64,000 nt of DNA from Actinomycetota bacterium (GCA_005884115.1 VAXW01000003.1:1-64000); one strand, 5' to 3'; positions 52,903-63,020 are shown, numbered from the stretch's first letter. Program-made: numbers and translations. The notes: generated by a model not told the origin, from the sequence alone.

Positions 52903-53928
52903 ATGCGGCAAGCGCTCACCCAGGCACGGCGAGCACCGCGAGAGGTCGCGTTCGTGCTCTACGAGAGCGTGCAGAGCCTCGACGTCTCTGGCCCGCTCGA
53001 GGTTTTCAGCGGCGCGCAGCGGATCATGCGCGCCCGTGCCGGCGGATCCCGCGGGTACCGCCTTCGCACGCTCAGTCGCGACGGTGAGAAGCTGCGCAGC
53101 TCGAGCGGGCTGACGATCGTTCCGGACGGCTCGCTGCGGGATGCGCCGCCGTCGATCGACACGCTGATCATCCCCGGCGGAGCTGGATCTAGAGAGGCAT
53201 GCGAAGACGCGGAGCTCGTGGCGTGGATCGAGCGAGCTGCAGCGCGGACCAGGCGCGTGGCGGCCGTGTGCACGGGCGCCTTCCTGCTCGCTCGGGCCGG
53301 TCTGCTCGCGGGGCGCCGGGCGACCACGCACTGGGCCGCAGCGGATGCGCTCGCGCAACTGCATCCCGATGTCGACGTCGACCCGGAGCCGATCTTCGTG
53401 CGCGACGGCCACGTATGGACCTCGGCCGGCGTGACCGCGGGAATCGACCTCGCGCTTGCACTGGTCGAGGATGACCTGGACCGGGAGGCGGCGCTGACGA
53501 TCGCGCGTCATCTGGTGGTGTTCCTGCGCAGGCCGGGCAGCCAGTCGCAGTTCAGCGCCACGCTCGCAGCGCAGGAGCCGCGACGCGATTGCCTGCGCGA
53601 GGTGCAGCGTCTGGTCGTGGAGAACGTCGGCGCCGGCCACACCGTTGAGGCGATGGCCGCTCGCGCGCACATGAGCCCGCGGCACTTCGCGCGCGCGTTT
53701 CGCGCCGAGACAGGTTTCACGCCCGCGCGCTATGTCGAGCGCGTGCGCGTGGAAGCGGCCAGGCGGTGCCTGGAGGACACCTCCGAGCCGGTCGCTCTCC
53801 TCGCGGCGCGCTGCGGATTCGGCAGCCCCGAGACGATGCGCCGAGCGTTCGTGCGCATCCTGCACGTCTCACCGGCGGAGTATCGCCGCCGCTTCAAGCC
53901 CGAGCCCGAGAGCGCGAGCGTCGCCTGA
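52903..53928 (+). CDS. GlxA-type transcriptional regulator (DJ-1/PfpI and AraC domains)
   Basis: A 341-residue regulator. The N-terminal DJ-1/PfpI-like domain (about 14-190) includes VAFVLYESVQSLDVSGPLEV and RVAAVCTGAFLLARAGLL with the elbow Cys. The C-terminal AraC-type DNA-binding domain has two helix-turn-helices (TVEAMAARAHMSPRHFARAF, LLAARCGFGSPETMRRAF). Such proteins sense small molecules through the DJ-1-like domain. The next gene encodes an enzyme of the same fold, suggesting the regulator responds to that enzyme's substrate. Confidence 0.92.
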   Translation: MRQALTQARRAPREVAFVLYESVQSLDVSGPLEVFSGAQRIMRARAGGSRGYRLRTLSRDGEKLRSSSGLTIVPDGSLRDAPPSIDTLIIPGGAGSREACEDAELVAWIERAAARTRRVAAVCTGAFLLARAGLLAGRRATTHWAAADALAQLHPDVDVDPEPIFVRDGHVWTSAGVTAGIDLALALVEDDLDREAALTIARHLVVFLRRPGSQSQFSATLAAQEPRRDCLREVQRLVVENVGAGHTVEAMAARAHMSPRHFARAFRAETGFTPARYVERVRVEAARRCLEDTSEPVALLAARCGFGSPETMRRAFVRILHVSPAEYRRRFKPEPESASVA

Positions 53929-54031
53929 GAGGGGGCGACACCAGCCTCGGGCAGGCCGCAGCCGAGGCCGGACCCCCCGCCCCACACCTCCTCAACCACA
54001 ACAACCACGAACACGGAGCAAGGAGACCCAG

Positions 54032-54673
54032 ATGAGAATCGCCATCCTCCTGTACGACCGCTTCACTGCGCTCGATGCGATAGGGCCATATGAGGTCCTG
54101 AGCAGGCTGCCGGGCGCCGAGCTCGAGTTCGTCGCTGCCGAGCGCGGGGAGGTGCGGACGGACAACGGCATGCTGACACTGATCGCCGAGCGCTCGATCG
54201 CCGAGGTCCCGCGGGCGGATGTCCTGCTCGTTCCGGGCGGCCCCGGGGAGGTGGCGGCGCGCGCCGGCGGGCCGGTGCTCGACTGGGTGCGCTCACTGCA
54301 CGAGACGACGACGTGGACGACGTCGGTGTGCACGGGATCGCTGATCCTGGCGGCTGCCGGCGTGCTCGAGGGCAGGCGCGCGACGAGCCACTGGCTCGCG
54401 CTCGAGCAGCTGGCGGCGCTGGGTGCCGAGCCCGTCAGCGAGCGCGTCGTCTTCGACGGAAAGATCGTCACCGCCGCGGGCGTCTCGGCCGGCATCGACA
54501 TGGCCCTGCAGCTCGCCGCGAGCGTGGCGGGCGAACGGGTGGCGCAGGCGATCCAGCTGGGCGTCGAGTACGACCCCCAGCCGCCCTTCGACGCCGGCTC
54601 GCCGAGCAAGGCGCCGGCTGAGATCGTGCAGCTGCTGCGCGGGCACAGCCGCTTCGAAGCGCAGCTGACCTGA
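54032..54673 (+). CDS. DJ-1/PfpI family protein (isonitrile hydratase-like)
   Basis: A 213-residue protein with AAGGAG before the start. AILLYDRFTALDAIGPYEVL and SVCTGSLILAAAGVLEGRRA match the isonitrile hydratase/DJ-1 group; the Cys of VCTGS is the expected nucleophile. TAAGVSAGIDMAL is the third motif. Possible activities include isonitrile hydration, glyoxalase-type or amidase reactions. It lies 103 bases after the GlxA-like regulator and probably shares its transcript or is controlled by it. Confidence 0.88.
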   Translation: MRIAILLYDRFTALDAIGPYEVLSRLPGAELEFVAAERGEVRTDNGMLTLIAERSIAEVPRADVLLVPGGPGEVAARAGGPVLDWVRSLHETTTWTTSVCTGSLILAAAGVLEGRRATSHWLALEQLAALGAEPVSERVVFDGKIVTAAGVSAGIDMALQLAASVAGERVAQAIQLGVEYDPQPPFDAGSPSKAPAEIVQLLRGHSRFEAQLT

Positions 54674-54723
54674 GCGTCGCGGGCGCGGCCTGAGCGCGGT
54701 CGCGGCGGGCGATCCCCCGCCGG

Positions 54724-54886
54724 ATGGTTGATTCCACGCTCCCGCGGCCCTGGATCGCGCGTGTGGCCGTCGCGAGCCGTTGTCCTCGGGCTCGCGCTTG
54801 CCACCCGCAAGGGCTTCGCCCTGCCTCCGTGGCTCGCTCGGGCTCGGCACCCCCAGAGCAGAGCACGCGACCGTGGAATCAACCAT
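54724..54886. repeat. 163-base element bounded by perfect 15-base inverted repeats, upstream of leuS
   Basis: ATGGTTGATTCCACG (54724-54738) and its exact complement (54872-54886) enclose 133 bases. Inside is a hairpin of AGGGC and GCCCT around a TTC core (a UUCG-type loop) near 54812. The arms are less GC-rich than their surroundings. The element ends 17 bases before the leuS start. It could be a structured leader RNA or a small mobile-type repeat. No T-box consensus was seen. Confidence 0.55.
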
Positions 54887-54903
54887 CTAACCTGCGATCT
54901 CGG

Positions 54904-57468
54904 ATGGCAGCGCACGCATACGACCCGCATGAGATCGAGTCCCGCTGGCAGGAGCTGTGGGCGCGGGAGCGCACGTGGGAGGTCTCCAACGAAGGGGCCG
55001 AGGACGCCTTGCAGGCGGGCGCCGGCGATCTCGGCGATGAGTCGCGCGCGGCGGAGCGCTCGTACGTGCTGGAGATGCTCCCCTACCCGAGCGGCGAGCC
55101 GCACATCGGCCATCTGAAGTGCTACGCGGTCGGCGATGCGATCGCGCACCATCAACGCAGGCTCGGCCTGCGCGTGCTTCACCCCATGGGCTACGACGCG
55201 TTCGGGCTGCCGGCCGAGAATCACGCGATCAGGACCGGCGTGCATCCGCGCGAGTCCACGGCCGAGTCGATTGTCTCCTTTCAGCGCCAGTTTCGCTCGT
55301 GGGGCATCTCGATCGACTGGTCGCGCGAGCTGGCCACGGACGAACCGAGCTACTACCGCTGGACGCAGTGGATCTTCTTGGAGCTGTTCGCGGCGGGCCT
55401 CGCCTACCGCAAGGAGGCGGCCGTCAAGTGGTGCCCGAAAGACCAGACGGTTCTCGCCAACGAGCAGGTGACCGCCGAGGGGCGCTGCGAGCGCTGCGGT
55501 GCGCTCGTCGAGGCGCGGCAGCTGGAGCAGTGGTTCTTTCGCATCACCGACTACGCCGAGCGGCTGCTGAGCGACCTCGATCAGATCGACTGGCCCGAGC
55601 ACGTCAAGACGATGCAGCGCAACTGGATCGGGCGCTCGGAGGGCGCCGAGGTCACGTTCCGCTGCGAGCAGCTGGGCGTCGACTACCCGGTCTTCACGAC
55701 GCGGCCCGACACGCTGTTCGGCGCAACGTTCTTCGTGATGGCGCCCGAGCACCCCGAGGTGCTGCGCATGGCGGCTGGGACCGAGCACGAGCAGGCGGTG
55801 CAGGAGTACGTCAACCGGGCGCTGAACGAGACCAACGAGGAACGCGGCAACGCGGAGAAGCCGAAGACGGGCGTACCGCTGGGGCGCACCGTCACCAACC
55901 CGGTCAACGGCGAGCAGATCCCCGTGTACGTCGCTGACTACGTGCTGATGGAGTACGGCACGGGGGCGATCATGGCGGTGCCCGCGCACGACGAGCGCGA
56001 CTACGCGTTCGCGCGCGCCTTCGGCCTCGAGATCCGCAGGGTGATCGCGCCGCCCGGCGACGGTGCCGAGGGAAGCGCGGGTGAAGGAGAGGGGCCCGCT
56101 GAGGCGGGCCAGGCGGTCGGTCTGCCGTACACCGGGGACGGTGTCCTGGTCAACTCGCGCCCAGATTTCGACGGCCTTCGAAGCCGCGAGGCGCTCTCAG
56201 CGATCGTCGAGTGGCTCGACCGGGAGGGCAAGGGGCACGCGTCGGTCAACTACCGTCTGCGCGATTGGCTGGTCTCTCGCCAGCGCTACTGGGGCACGCC
56301 GATCCCGATCGTCTACTGCCCGCAATGCGGCACCGTGCCGGTGCCCGCTGATCAGCTGCCGGTCGAGCTGCCTGACATCAGCGACTACACGCCCAAGGGC
56401 CGCCCGCCGCTGGCGGCCGCCGAGGACTGGGTCGCGACGACGTGCCCCACGTGCGGTGGCAGCGCGCGCAGGGAGACGGACACGATGGACACGTTCGTGG
56501 ACTCCTCCTGGTACTTCCTGCGCTACTGCGACCCTCGCAACGAGCGGGCGGCGTGGGACCACGAGGCACTGGCCGAGTGGATGCCCGTGGACCAATACAT
56601 CGGCGGCGTGGAGCACGCGATCCTGCACCTGATGTACGCGCGCTTCTTCTGCAAGGCGCTCGCCGACCTTGGCCACCTCGGCTTTCAGGAGCCCTTCGAG
56701 GCGCTGTTCACGCAGGGAATGGTGACGAAGGATGGCGCGAAGATGAGCAAATCGAAGGGCAACGTGGTCTCGCCCGCCTCGATCGTGGAGCGCATGGGCG
56801 CGGACACGGCGCGCTGCTACATCCTGTTCGTCGGTCCGCCCGAGCAGGATGCCGACTGGTCTGATGCTGGCGTCGAGGGAGTGCACCGCTTCCTCGGCAG
56901 GCTGTGGCGGCTGGCGGCCGAAACCGCAGAGACCGCGGGGCCGCCGGCGGGTGCGGCCGCCGAAGGCTTGAACCCGGGCTCGCCCGCGGAGGAGGCGCTG
57001 CTTCGAAAGTCGCACTGGGCGATCGAGAAGGTGGGCAGCGATCTGCGGCGGTTTGCGTTCAACACGGCGATCGCCGCCGTCATGGAGCTGCTGAACGAGT
57101 GCTCGCGCGAGCGCGAGCAGGTCGGCGCGCAGATGCTGCGCTTCGCGCTGGCGACGGCGGCCTCGCTGCTGTTCCCGTTCGCTCCGCACGTGTCCGCTGA
57201 CATCTACGAGAAGCTGACCGGCCGGCGCGTGTGGGAGGAGCCGTGGCCCCGCGCGGACGCCAACCTGCTCGAGACGGACGTCTATGAGCTCGTCTGCCAG
57301 GTCAACGGCAAGCTGCGCGATCGCGTGCAGGCCAGCGCCGACGCGAGCGCCGAGGAGCTGAAGGAGCTGTGCCGCAGCGCGGCCAACGTACGCGTGCACC
57401 TCGATGGCAAGGAGATCGTCAAGGAGATCGTCGTGCCGGGCAAGCTCGTGAACCTCGTCGTACGCTAG
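54904..57468 (+). CDS. leuS: leucyl-tRNA synthetase
   Basis: An 854-residue class I synthetase. The HIGH motif lies in [15 protein letters not shown]. The editing (CP1) domain spans about 230-430. The KMSKS motif reads [11 protein letters not shown] zinc-type cysteine cluster (CPQCG, CPTCGG) lies in between. The ATG at 54904 fits the family N-terminus ([16 protein letters not shown]); longer frames enter the inverted-repeat element. An insertion of about 25 residues near residue 40 ([14 protein letters not shown]) is unusual. Confidence 0.97.
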   Translation: MAAHAYDPHEIESRWQELWARERTWEVSNEGAEDALQAGAGDLGDESRAAERSYVLEMLPYPSGEPHIGHLKCYAVGDAIAHHQRRLGLRVLHPMGYDAFGLPAENHAIRTGVHPRESTAESIVSFQRQFRSWGISIDWSRELATDEPSYYRWTQWIFLELFAAGLAYRKEAAVKWCPKDQTVLANEQVTAEGRCERCGALVEARQLEQWFFRITDYAERLLSDLDQIDWPEHVKTMQRNWIGRSEGAEVTFRCEQLGVDYPVFTTRPDTLFGATFFVMAPEHPEVLRMAAGTEHEQAVQEYVNRALNETNEERGNAEKPKTGVPLGRTVTNPVNGEQIPVYVADYVLMEYGTGAIMAVPAHDERDYAFARAFGLEIRRVIAPPGDGAEGSAGEGEGPAEAGQAVGLPYTGDGVLVNSRPDFDGLRSREALSAIVEWLDREGKGHASVNYRLRDWLVSRQRYWGTPIPIVYCPQCGTVPVPADQLPVELPDISDYTPKGRPPLAAAEDWVATTCPTCGGSARRETDTMDTFVDSSWYFLRYCDPRNERAAWDHEALAEWMPVDQYIGGVEHAILHLMYARFFCKALADLGHLGFQEPFEALFTQGMVTKDGAKMSKSKGNVVSPASIVERMGADTARCYILFVGPPEQDADWSDAGVEGVHRFLGRLWRLAAETAETAGPPAGAAAEGLNPGSPAEEALLRKSHWAIEKVGSDLRRFAFNTAIAAVMELLNECSREREQVGAQMLRFALATAASLLFPFAPHVSADIYEKLTGRRVWEEPWPRADANLLETDVYELVCQVNGKLRDRVQASADASAEELKELCRSAANVRVHLDGKEIVKEIVVPGKLVNLVVR

Positions 57469-57501
57469 CCGCATCGAGACGGTGCGCGTAGTCTCAACTC
57501 G

Positions 57502-58617
57502 ATGCCGCAGCTGAAGCCCGTGTACCTGATCCACGGCGACGATCATGGCGCCGTCGCCCAGCGGCGCGCGGGCTTGCGCGCGCTCGCCGAAGGCCTCGGC
57601 GAGGGGACGGTCGTGGTCGAGGCGCTGGAGGGCGAGCGCGCGACGCCGGCTCTGCTGGCGGGTGCGCTCGCGACGATGACGCTCTCGGGCTCGGGCGGTG
57701 AGCCGGGAGAGCTTGAGCGGGTGATCCTGGTCGAGGGTGTCGAGCGCTGGCGAGGAGCCGAGGTCGAGGAGGAGCTCGCGGCGGCGCTCGAGAACGTGCC
57801 GCCCGGGACGACCGTCGCGCTGTTCGCGCGCGAGGAGGCGCGCGCAAGGATCCCGCCGGCGCTCGCGGAGCTTGTCAGGCGCGCGGGGGGACAGGTCGTT
57901 GCCCAGATGACGGTCAAGCCTTGGGAGCTGCCCAAGTGGGTGCGCGCCCGCGGGGCCGAGCTCGGGCTGCTGCTCGACGCGGACGCCGCCAAGGCGCTGA
58001 TCGCGCAGGTGGGCGAGCGCCAGCAGCGACTGCTGCGGGAGCTCGAGACGCTCGCGCTCGAGTTCGGCGGCGGCGGGGCGGACCCCGACAGGGACAGGCA
58101 CCCTGAAGGGCACAGGCACCCTGAAGGGCACAGGCAGATCAGCGATGCCGACATCGAGCGCCGCGCAGCGCACTCGGCGGAGTGGCGCGCCTACTCGCTC
58201 GCCGACGCGCTGCTCGGTGGACGCGAGCGCGAGGCGACGCTCGGCTATCTACGTCTGCGCGAGCAGGGCGAGCGCCTGCAGGGGCTCTCCTACCTGATCG
58301 CCCAGCGCCTGCGCGAAGGCCTCGCGGCTGCCCTGCGGCTGCAGTCGGGAGCGCCGGCGGCGCAGGTGCGAAAGGGACTGCGCATGCCGCCGAGGGCTGC
58401 CGAGCGTTTCATGGCGGACGTCGCGCGCACCGACCCGGCACGGCTGCGGAGTGCGCTGGCGACGCTGGCGGATCTGGAACTCGACGCCCGTGGCGGTCCG
58501 GCGCTGGCGGCCGCTCGCGCGGGAAAGGGAGGGCTGGACGAGGACACGCTCGCGCTGAGGGCGATCGAGCGAATCTGCTGTGCCCGAAAGGGTGCACCTA
58601 CTAGTACTAGTAGGTGA
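57502..58617 (+). CDS. holA: DNA polymerase III delta subunit
   Basis: A 371-residue clamp-loader subunit. PVYLIHGDDHGAVAQRRAGL is the HolA start. The helical lid (LGLLLDADAAKALIAQVG followed by ERQQRLLRELETLALEF) and the collar domain are recognisable. It opens the sliding clamp. A Gly/His/Arg insert made by an 18-base repeat sits near residue 200. TAGTCT lies seven bases before the ATG, so the transcript may be leaderless. The last codons lie in a 22-base palindrome. Confidence 0.9.
   Translation: MPQLKPVYLIHGDDHGAVAQRRAGLRALAEGLGEGTVVVEALEGERATPALLAGALATMTLSGSGGEPGELERVILVEGVERWRGAEVEEELAAALENVPPGTTVALFAREEARARIPPALAELVRRAGGQVVAQMTVKPWELPKWVRARGAELGLLLDADAAKALIAQVGERQQRLLRELETLALEFGGGGADPDRDRHPEGHRHPEGHRQISDADIERRAAHSAEWRAYSLADALLGGREREATLGYLRLREQGERLQGLSYLIAQRLREGLAAALRLQSGAPAAQVRKGLRMPPRAAERFMADVARTDPARLRSALATLADLELDARGGPALAAARAGKGGLDEDTLALRAIERICCARKGAPTSTSR
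58095..58130 (+). repeat. 18-base direct repeat within holA
   Basis: CAGGCACCCTGAAGGGCA occurs twice in tandem (58095-58112, 58113-58130), with the first six bases of a third copy. It adds GHRHPE units to HolA in a surface loop. The copy number likely varies between strains. Confidence 0.8.
58595..58616. repeat. perfect 22-base palindrome at the holA 3' end
   Basis: CACCTACTAGT and its complement join without a spacer, covering the last codons and part of the stop of holA. The core is AT-rich in a GC-rich setting. It sits between convergent holA and rpsT. Being loopless it would form a poor RNA hairpin, so a protein-binding site is more likely than a terminator. Confidence 0.7.
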
Positions 58618-58665
58618 TTGCCTCGCCGACGGCTGGGCGCGCCGCGGCGTGGCTGGCGGTGCGCT

Positions 58666-58929
58666 TCAGGAAGCGCTCGCGCGGATGCGCGCTGCCCGCG
58701 ACTTCTTGCGCGCGCCGGCGTTGCGATGCAGAGCACCCCGCTTGACGGCCTTGTCGACGGTGCTCTGCAAGCGCGTGTGCTCGGCGTCTGCGGCTTGCGC
58801 GTCGCCGCTCTCGACGGCGCTCTGGAGCTTGCGCAGGTATGTCTTGACCGCGGAGGTGTAGTTGAGGTTCTCCAAGCGCTCGCGCTCGGAGCGCAGGATG
58901 CGCGTCTTCTGAGAGTGGATGTTGGCCAT
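58666..58929 (-). CDS. rpsT: 30S ribosomal protein S20
   Basis: An 87-residue basic protein starting MANIHSQKTRILRSERERLE. ALHRNAGARKKSRAARIRA is the usual C-terminal S20 motif. It binds 16S rRNA early in assembly. It is transcribed divergently from murJ, 78 bases apart, and convergently with holA. Confidence 0.96.
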   Translation of the reverse strand: MANIHSQKTRILRSERERLENLNYTSAVKTYLRKLQSAVESGDAQAADAEHTRLQSTVDKAVKRGALHRNAGARKKSRAARIRASAS

Positions 58930-59007
58930 GACTGACGGCGCGCAACGCCAACCGTGGGCTTCCAATGCCCAGCTTGGGGCGCCGCGGAGCGCCGTACTAT
59001 AGCGGCG

Positions 59008-60648
59008 TTGTCCGCGAGCGCCGAAGTCTTCGCCGAGGAGCCGGTCAGACCGCCGCCCCCCGGCGGCGGGGGCGTGGCGCGAAACACGGCCATCTTCTCG
59101 ATTGCGACCGGCGTGTCGCGCGTGGCGGGCTTGGCGCGCGAAGTGTCGGTCGCCAAATTCTTCGGCACCAAAGGCCCGTTCTCGGCGTTCACGCTGGCCT
59201 TTCAGATCCCGAACCTGGTCAGCAACCTGTTCGCGAACGCCGCCCTGTCGGCGGCGTTCGTGCCGGTGTTCACCGAACTGCTGCAGCGGGGCAGGCGCAA
59301 GGAGGCGCTGCGGCTCGCCTCGACCTTGTTCTGGATCATGCTCATCGTCCTGGGCGCGGTGACGGCGGTGTTCATCCTCGGCGCCGGCGCGATCCTGCCG
59401 CTGTTCACGGGCGGCAAGTTCAACCACACGCTCGACGGCATGGCCGCGGGCTTCTCGCAGGTGCTGTTCCCCGTTGTGCTGATCCTCGGCCTGAACGGGC
59501 TGCTGGTCGGCATCCTGCAGTCCTACGACCACTTCTCGATCCCGGCGATCGCGCCCGCCGTCTGGAACGTCGTGATCCTGGTCCTGCTGTTGGCGGCGCG
59601 CCCGCACTTCCACGGCGAAGAAGCGCAGCTCTACGTTTACAGCGCCGCAATCCTGGTGGCCACGGGCGTACAGCTGCTCATGGCGGTGGGAGCGCTGGGC
59701 AGGATCGACTTCCGTTTGCAGCTGCACATCGATTGGCACGACCCGCGCGTCAAGCAGGTCTTCGCGCTGATGCTGCCGGTGACGATAGGCCTGGGGATCG
59801 TCAACCTCGACCAGCTGATCAACTCGGTCTTCGGCACGCTCGTCTCCGCCGAAGCGCCGCGCGCGATCGACAACGCGTTTCGCGTGTACATGCTCCCGCA
59901 GGGCCTGTTCAGCGTGGCGGTGGCCACGGTCCTGTTCCCAACGCTGTCTCGCATGGCCGCCGAGCGCGACGCCGCCGCGATGCGCCGTGCGCTGGGGATC
60001 GGCATGCGCCAGATCAACCTGCTGCTGATCCCGGCGTCGGTCTTCATGATCGTATTCGCCACGCCGATCGTGCGGCTGCTGTTCCAGCGCGGCAACTTCA
60101 CGCCGCACAGCACGCACATCGTCTCGGTGGCTCTCTTCTGGTTTGCCTTCAGCCTCCCTTTCGGCGGACTGAACCTGTTGTTGACGCGCGCGTTCTTCGC
60201 GGTGCAGCGTCCCTGGATCCCGACGCGCCTTGCGGCGATCAACATCGTCGTCGACATCATCGTCAGCATTGGCCTGTACCGGCCGTTCGGGATCGCCGGC
60301 CTGATCATCGGCACGGTTGCCGCCAACGCGGTCATGACGGCGCTGCAGCTGCATCGCCTCAGGATTGGCTTCAACGGGCGCCTTGAAGGGGCGCAGACGA
60401 CGATGATCACCGCGCGAATCGCGCTCGCGTGCGTCCTGCTGGCGGGCGCCGCATGGGCCGCATGGTTCCTGCTCGACCAGCTACTGGGCCGCTCGCTGCC
60501 CGCGCAGATCGTGAGCCTCGGCGCTGCCGGCGCTGCCGGCCTCGCGATCTACATACGCGCGGTGCTGGCGATGCGGGTGCCCGAGGCACACCAGGTGAGC
60601 CGTTTGATCCGCGCGCAGCTCGGACTTCGCGCGGCCCGGACCACCTAG
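59008..60648 (+). CDS. murJ: lipid II flippase MurJ (MviN family)
   Basis: A 546-residue protein with about 14 membrane helices. ATGVSRVAGLAREVSVAKFF and LFANAALSAAFVPVFTELLQ are the MurJ start; QLINSVFGTLVSAEAPRAID follows. It moves lipid II across the membrane for wall synthesis. I chose the TTG at 59008 because TACTAT (58995-59000) lies seven bases upstream, indicating a leaderless mRNA. GTG at 58954 and GTG at 59074 are alternatives. A Pro/Gly-rich segment precedes the first helix. Confidence 0.92.
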   Translation: MSASAEVFAEEPVRPPPPGGGGVARNTAIFSIATGVSRVAGLAREVSVAKFFGTKGPFSAFTLAFQIPNLVSNLFANAALSAAFVPVFTELLQRGRRKEALRLASTLFWIMLIVLGAVTAVFILGAGAILPLFTGGKFNHTLDGMAAGFSQVLFPVVLILGLNGLLVGILQSYDHFSIPAIAPAVWNVVILVLLLAARPHFHGEEAQLYVYSAAILVATGVQLLMAVGALGRIDFRLQLHIDWHDPRVKQVFALMLPVTIGLGIVNLDQLINSVFGTLVSAEAPRAIDNAFRVYMLPQGLFSVAVATVLFPTLSRMAAERDAAAMRRALGIGMRQINLLLIPASVFMIVFATPIVRLLFQRGNFTPHSTHIVSVALFWFAFSLPFGGLNLLLTRAFFAVQRPWIPTRLAAINIVVDIIVSIGLYRPFGIAGLIIGTVAANAVMTALQLHRLRIGFNGRLEGAQTTMITARIALACVLLAGAAWAAWFLLDQLLGRSLPAQIVSLGAAGAAGLAIYIRAVLAMRVPEAHQVSRLIRAQLGLRAARTT

Positions 60649-61010
60649 CAATACGCGCCCCCCGGCTACGTGCCTGCGCAGCGGGCCTGCGTGCGGCGCG
60701 GACGTGGCGCGCACGCGCCGGGTTGGCGCGCGTGCGCCGGGCTGCCGTGCGTCCGCCGAGAAGGTACGCGTCCGCCGAGGAGCCGCCGATGAAGGCGGGC
60801 ATGCGGCCGGACGAGCCTCAGCTCGCCCGGCTGCCCGACTGAAACCGCCTCTGAACTACTGCGTCCCAGGACTTCGTGTCTTTGCCTGGGCGGCGCGACA
60901 CTCCCGGCCGCCTGGACTGGCCGCCCACCGTGGTGGGCGCGTTGCCACGGCTGGGCTATGGGCCCGTGGCCGAGTCGGCGATCCGCCGGATGACGAAGGC
61001 TAGCGCGTCG
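60649..61010. other. gene-free stretch between murJ and the lepA-proximal element
   Basis: No frame here has the composition or motifs of a real protein; those that are open are Arg/Gly/Ala-rich. No tRNA or known RNA was seen. A few short GC-rich inverted segments occur. I see nothing else in it. Confidence 0.5.
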
Positions 61011-61170
61011 AGTGCCCTGAGTCAGAAATTGGCCGAGTGTTTGCCGAGTGGATGGTCGCGTCGGAGGTTCGATGGCGGCGCGGAGCCCGCTGAGCGTACG
61101 TGAGCGCCGACGGTAGCGTCAGGCGCGGGCAGCTGCCGGGAACGCGATCGAACTTCTGACTCAGGACACT
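61011..61170. mobile_element. 160-base element with 20-base terminal inverted repeats (MITE-like)
   Basis: The left end AGTGCCCTGAGTCAGAAATT (61011-61030) matches the complement of the right end (61151-61170) at 18 of 20 bases, with CCTGAGTCAGAA fully identical. The interior has no gene. Size and termini suit a miniature inverted-repeat transposable element. No clear target duplication is visible. It ends 14 bases before the lepA start, and TAGGCT at its edge could serve as the lepA -10. Confidence 0.5.
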
Positions 61171-61184
61171 AGGCTGTAGCGGCC

Positions 61185-63020
61185 GTGGAGCAGTCCAGGA
61201 TCCGCAACTTTTCGATCGTCGCGCACATCGACCACGGCAAGTCCACGCTTGCCGATCGCATCCTCGAGCTCACGCACACGGTGTCTGCTCGCGAGATGCG
61301 AGCACAGGTGCTCGATTCGATGGAGCTCGAGCGCGAGCGCGGCATCACGATCAAGGCGCAGGCTGTGCGGGTCTTCTACCGCGCTGCCGATGGGCAGACC
61401 TACCAGCTGCATCTGATCGACACGCCCGGCCACGTCGACTTCACCTACGAGGTCTCGCGCTCGCTCGCCGCGTGCGAGGGGGCGTTGCTGATAGTCGACG
61501 CCTCCCAGGGGGTCGAGGCGCAGACGGTCGCCAACAGCTACCTCGCGATCGAGTCGGGGCTCGAGCTGATCCCGTGCCTGAACAAGATCGACCTTCCCAG
61601 CGCTGAACCTGACCGCGTCGCGGGTGAAGTGAGCGAGCTGATCGGGGGTCCGCCTGAGTCCATCCTGCGCATCAGCGGCAAGACGGGAGCGGGCGTGAGC
61701 CAGGTGCTCGAGCAGCTGATCGCGCGCGTGCCCGCGCCGTCGGGCGATCCCGAGGGGCCGCCGCGGGCGCTGATCTTCGACTCGGAGTTCGATCAGTACC
61801 GCGGAGTGATCGCGTACATCAGGGTCGTCGATGGTGCCTTTCGCAAGGGGGAGGCGATCCGCGCGATGGCGGCTGGGACGCAGGCGGAGATCGACGACAT
61901 CGGCGTGTTTTCGCCGCAGATGATGCCGACGGACCAGCTGGCGGCCGGCGAGGTCGGGTACCTGATCACGGGCTTGAAGGACGTCACGCAGCTGCGGGTC
62001 GGCGACACGCTGACGGTCTCCGCACGCGGCGGCGGCGCCTCGCGCCCGCCAGGCACGCGCGAGGCGAGCGAGCCACTTCCCGGCTATCGCGAGGTAAAGC
62101 CGATGGTGTTCTGCGGGCTGTTCCCGATCGACTCCGACGATTATCCCGACCTGCGCGATGCGCTCGAGAAGCTCACGCTCAACGACGCGGCGCTTGTGTG
62201 GGAGCCCGAGACCTCTGACGCGCTCGGGTTCGGCTTTCGCTGCGGCTTCCTCGGCCTGCTTCATATGGACATCGTGCGCGAGCGGCTCGAGCGCGAGTAC
62301 GACCTCGAACTGCTGGCGACGATGCCCTCGGTCGAGTTCGATGTGACGCTCTTGGGCGGCGAGGCGCTGGTGGTGCACAACCCCTCCGACATGCCCGATC
62401 CGAGCGCGATCGCGGAGATCCGCGAGCCCGTCGTGCGCGCGTCCGTGATCGCGCCGAGCGAGTTCGTGGGCGCCGTGATGGAGCTCTGTCAGCAGCGCAG
62501 GGGCGAGCACGCGGGCATGCACTACCTCTCGCCTGAGCGCGTGCAGATGACGTACGACCTGCCACTCGCTGAAATCGTGCTCGACTTCTTCGACCAGCTC
62601 AAGTCGCGCACGCGCGGCTACGCCTCGCTGGACTACGAGCTGAGCGCGTCAAAGCCGTCGGATCTGGTCAAGCTCGACGTGCTCCTGGCCGGCGACCCCG
62701 TGGACGCGCTGTCACTGATCGTGCACCGCGAGAAGGCATACGAGATGGGACGCACGCTGACCGAGAAGCTGCGCAAGCGCATCCCGCGCCAGCAGTACGA
62801 CGTCCCCATTCAGGCCGCGATCGGCTCGCACGTGATCGCGCGCGAGACGGTCAAGGCGTTTCGCAAGGACGTGATCGCGAAGTGCTACGGCGGCGACATC
62901 ACGCGCAAGAAAAAGCTGCTCGAGAAGCAGCGGGAGGGAAAGAAGCGGATGAAGCAGGTCGGCCGCGTCGAGGTGCCTCAAGAGGCGTTCCTGGCGGTGC
63001 TCGAGCTCGACGAGGGCTGA
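61185..63020 (+). CDS. lepA: elongation factor 4 (LepA)
   Basis: A 611-residue translation GTPase with GTG start. [32 protein letters not shown] and [10 protein letters not shown] are the G motifs. [20 protein letters not shown] and the C-terminal domain ([20 protein letters not shown] region) are specific to LepA. It acts on ribosomes under stress and during initiation or biogenesis. Confidence 0.97.
   Translation: MEQSRIRNFSIVAHIDHGKSTLADRILELTHTVSAREMRAQVLDSMELERERGITIKAQAVRVFYRAADGQTYQLHLIDTPGHVDFTYEVSRSLAACEGALLIVDASQGVEAQTVANSYLAIESGLELIPCLNKIDLPSAEPDRVAGEVSELIGGPPESILRISGKTGAGVSQVLEQLIARVPAPSGDPEGPPRALIFDSEFDQYRGVIAYIRVVDGAFRKGEAIRAMAAGTQAEIDDIGVFSPQMMPTDQLAAGEVGYLITGLKDVTQLRVGDTLTVSARGGGASRPPGTREASEPLPGYREVKPMVFCGLFPIDSDDYPDLRDALEKLTLNDAALVWEPETSDALGFGFRCGFLGLLHMDIVRERLEREYDLELLATMPSVEFDVTLLGGEALVVHNPSDMPDPSAIAEIREPVVRASVIAPSEFVGAVMELCQQRRGEHAGMHYLSPERVQMTYDLPLAEIVLDFFDQLKSRTRGYASLDYELSASKPSDLVKLDVLLAGDPVDALSLIVHREKAYEMGRTLTEKLRKRIPRQQYDVPIQAAIGSHVIARETVKAFRKDVIAKCYGGDITRKKKLLEKQREGKKRMKQVGRVEVPQEAFLAVLELDEG

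Noticed and set aside
54674..54903. T-box riboswitch ahead of leuS
   Set aside because: No T-box consensus or specifier hairpin could be found; only the inverted repeat is supported.
53992..58173. Long minus-strand open frames opposite the DJ-1 gene, leuS and holA
   Set aside because: His/Arg/Leu-rich shadow frames; the plus strand carries unmistakable catalytic motifs.
58930..60354. Minus-strand extension of rpsT across murJ
   Set aside because: S20 begins at MANIHS; the extension is Gln/Asp/Arg-rich shadow of murJ.
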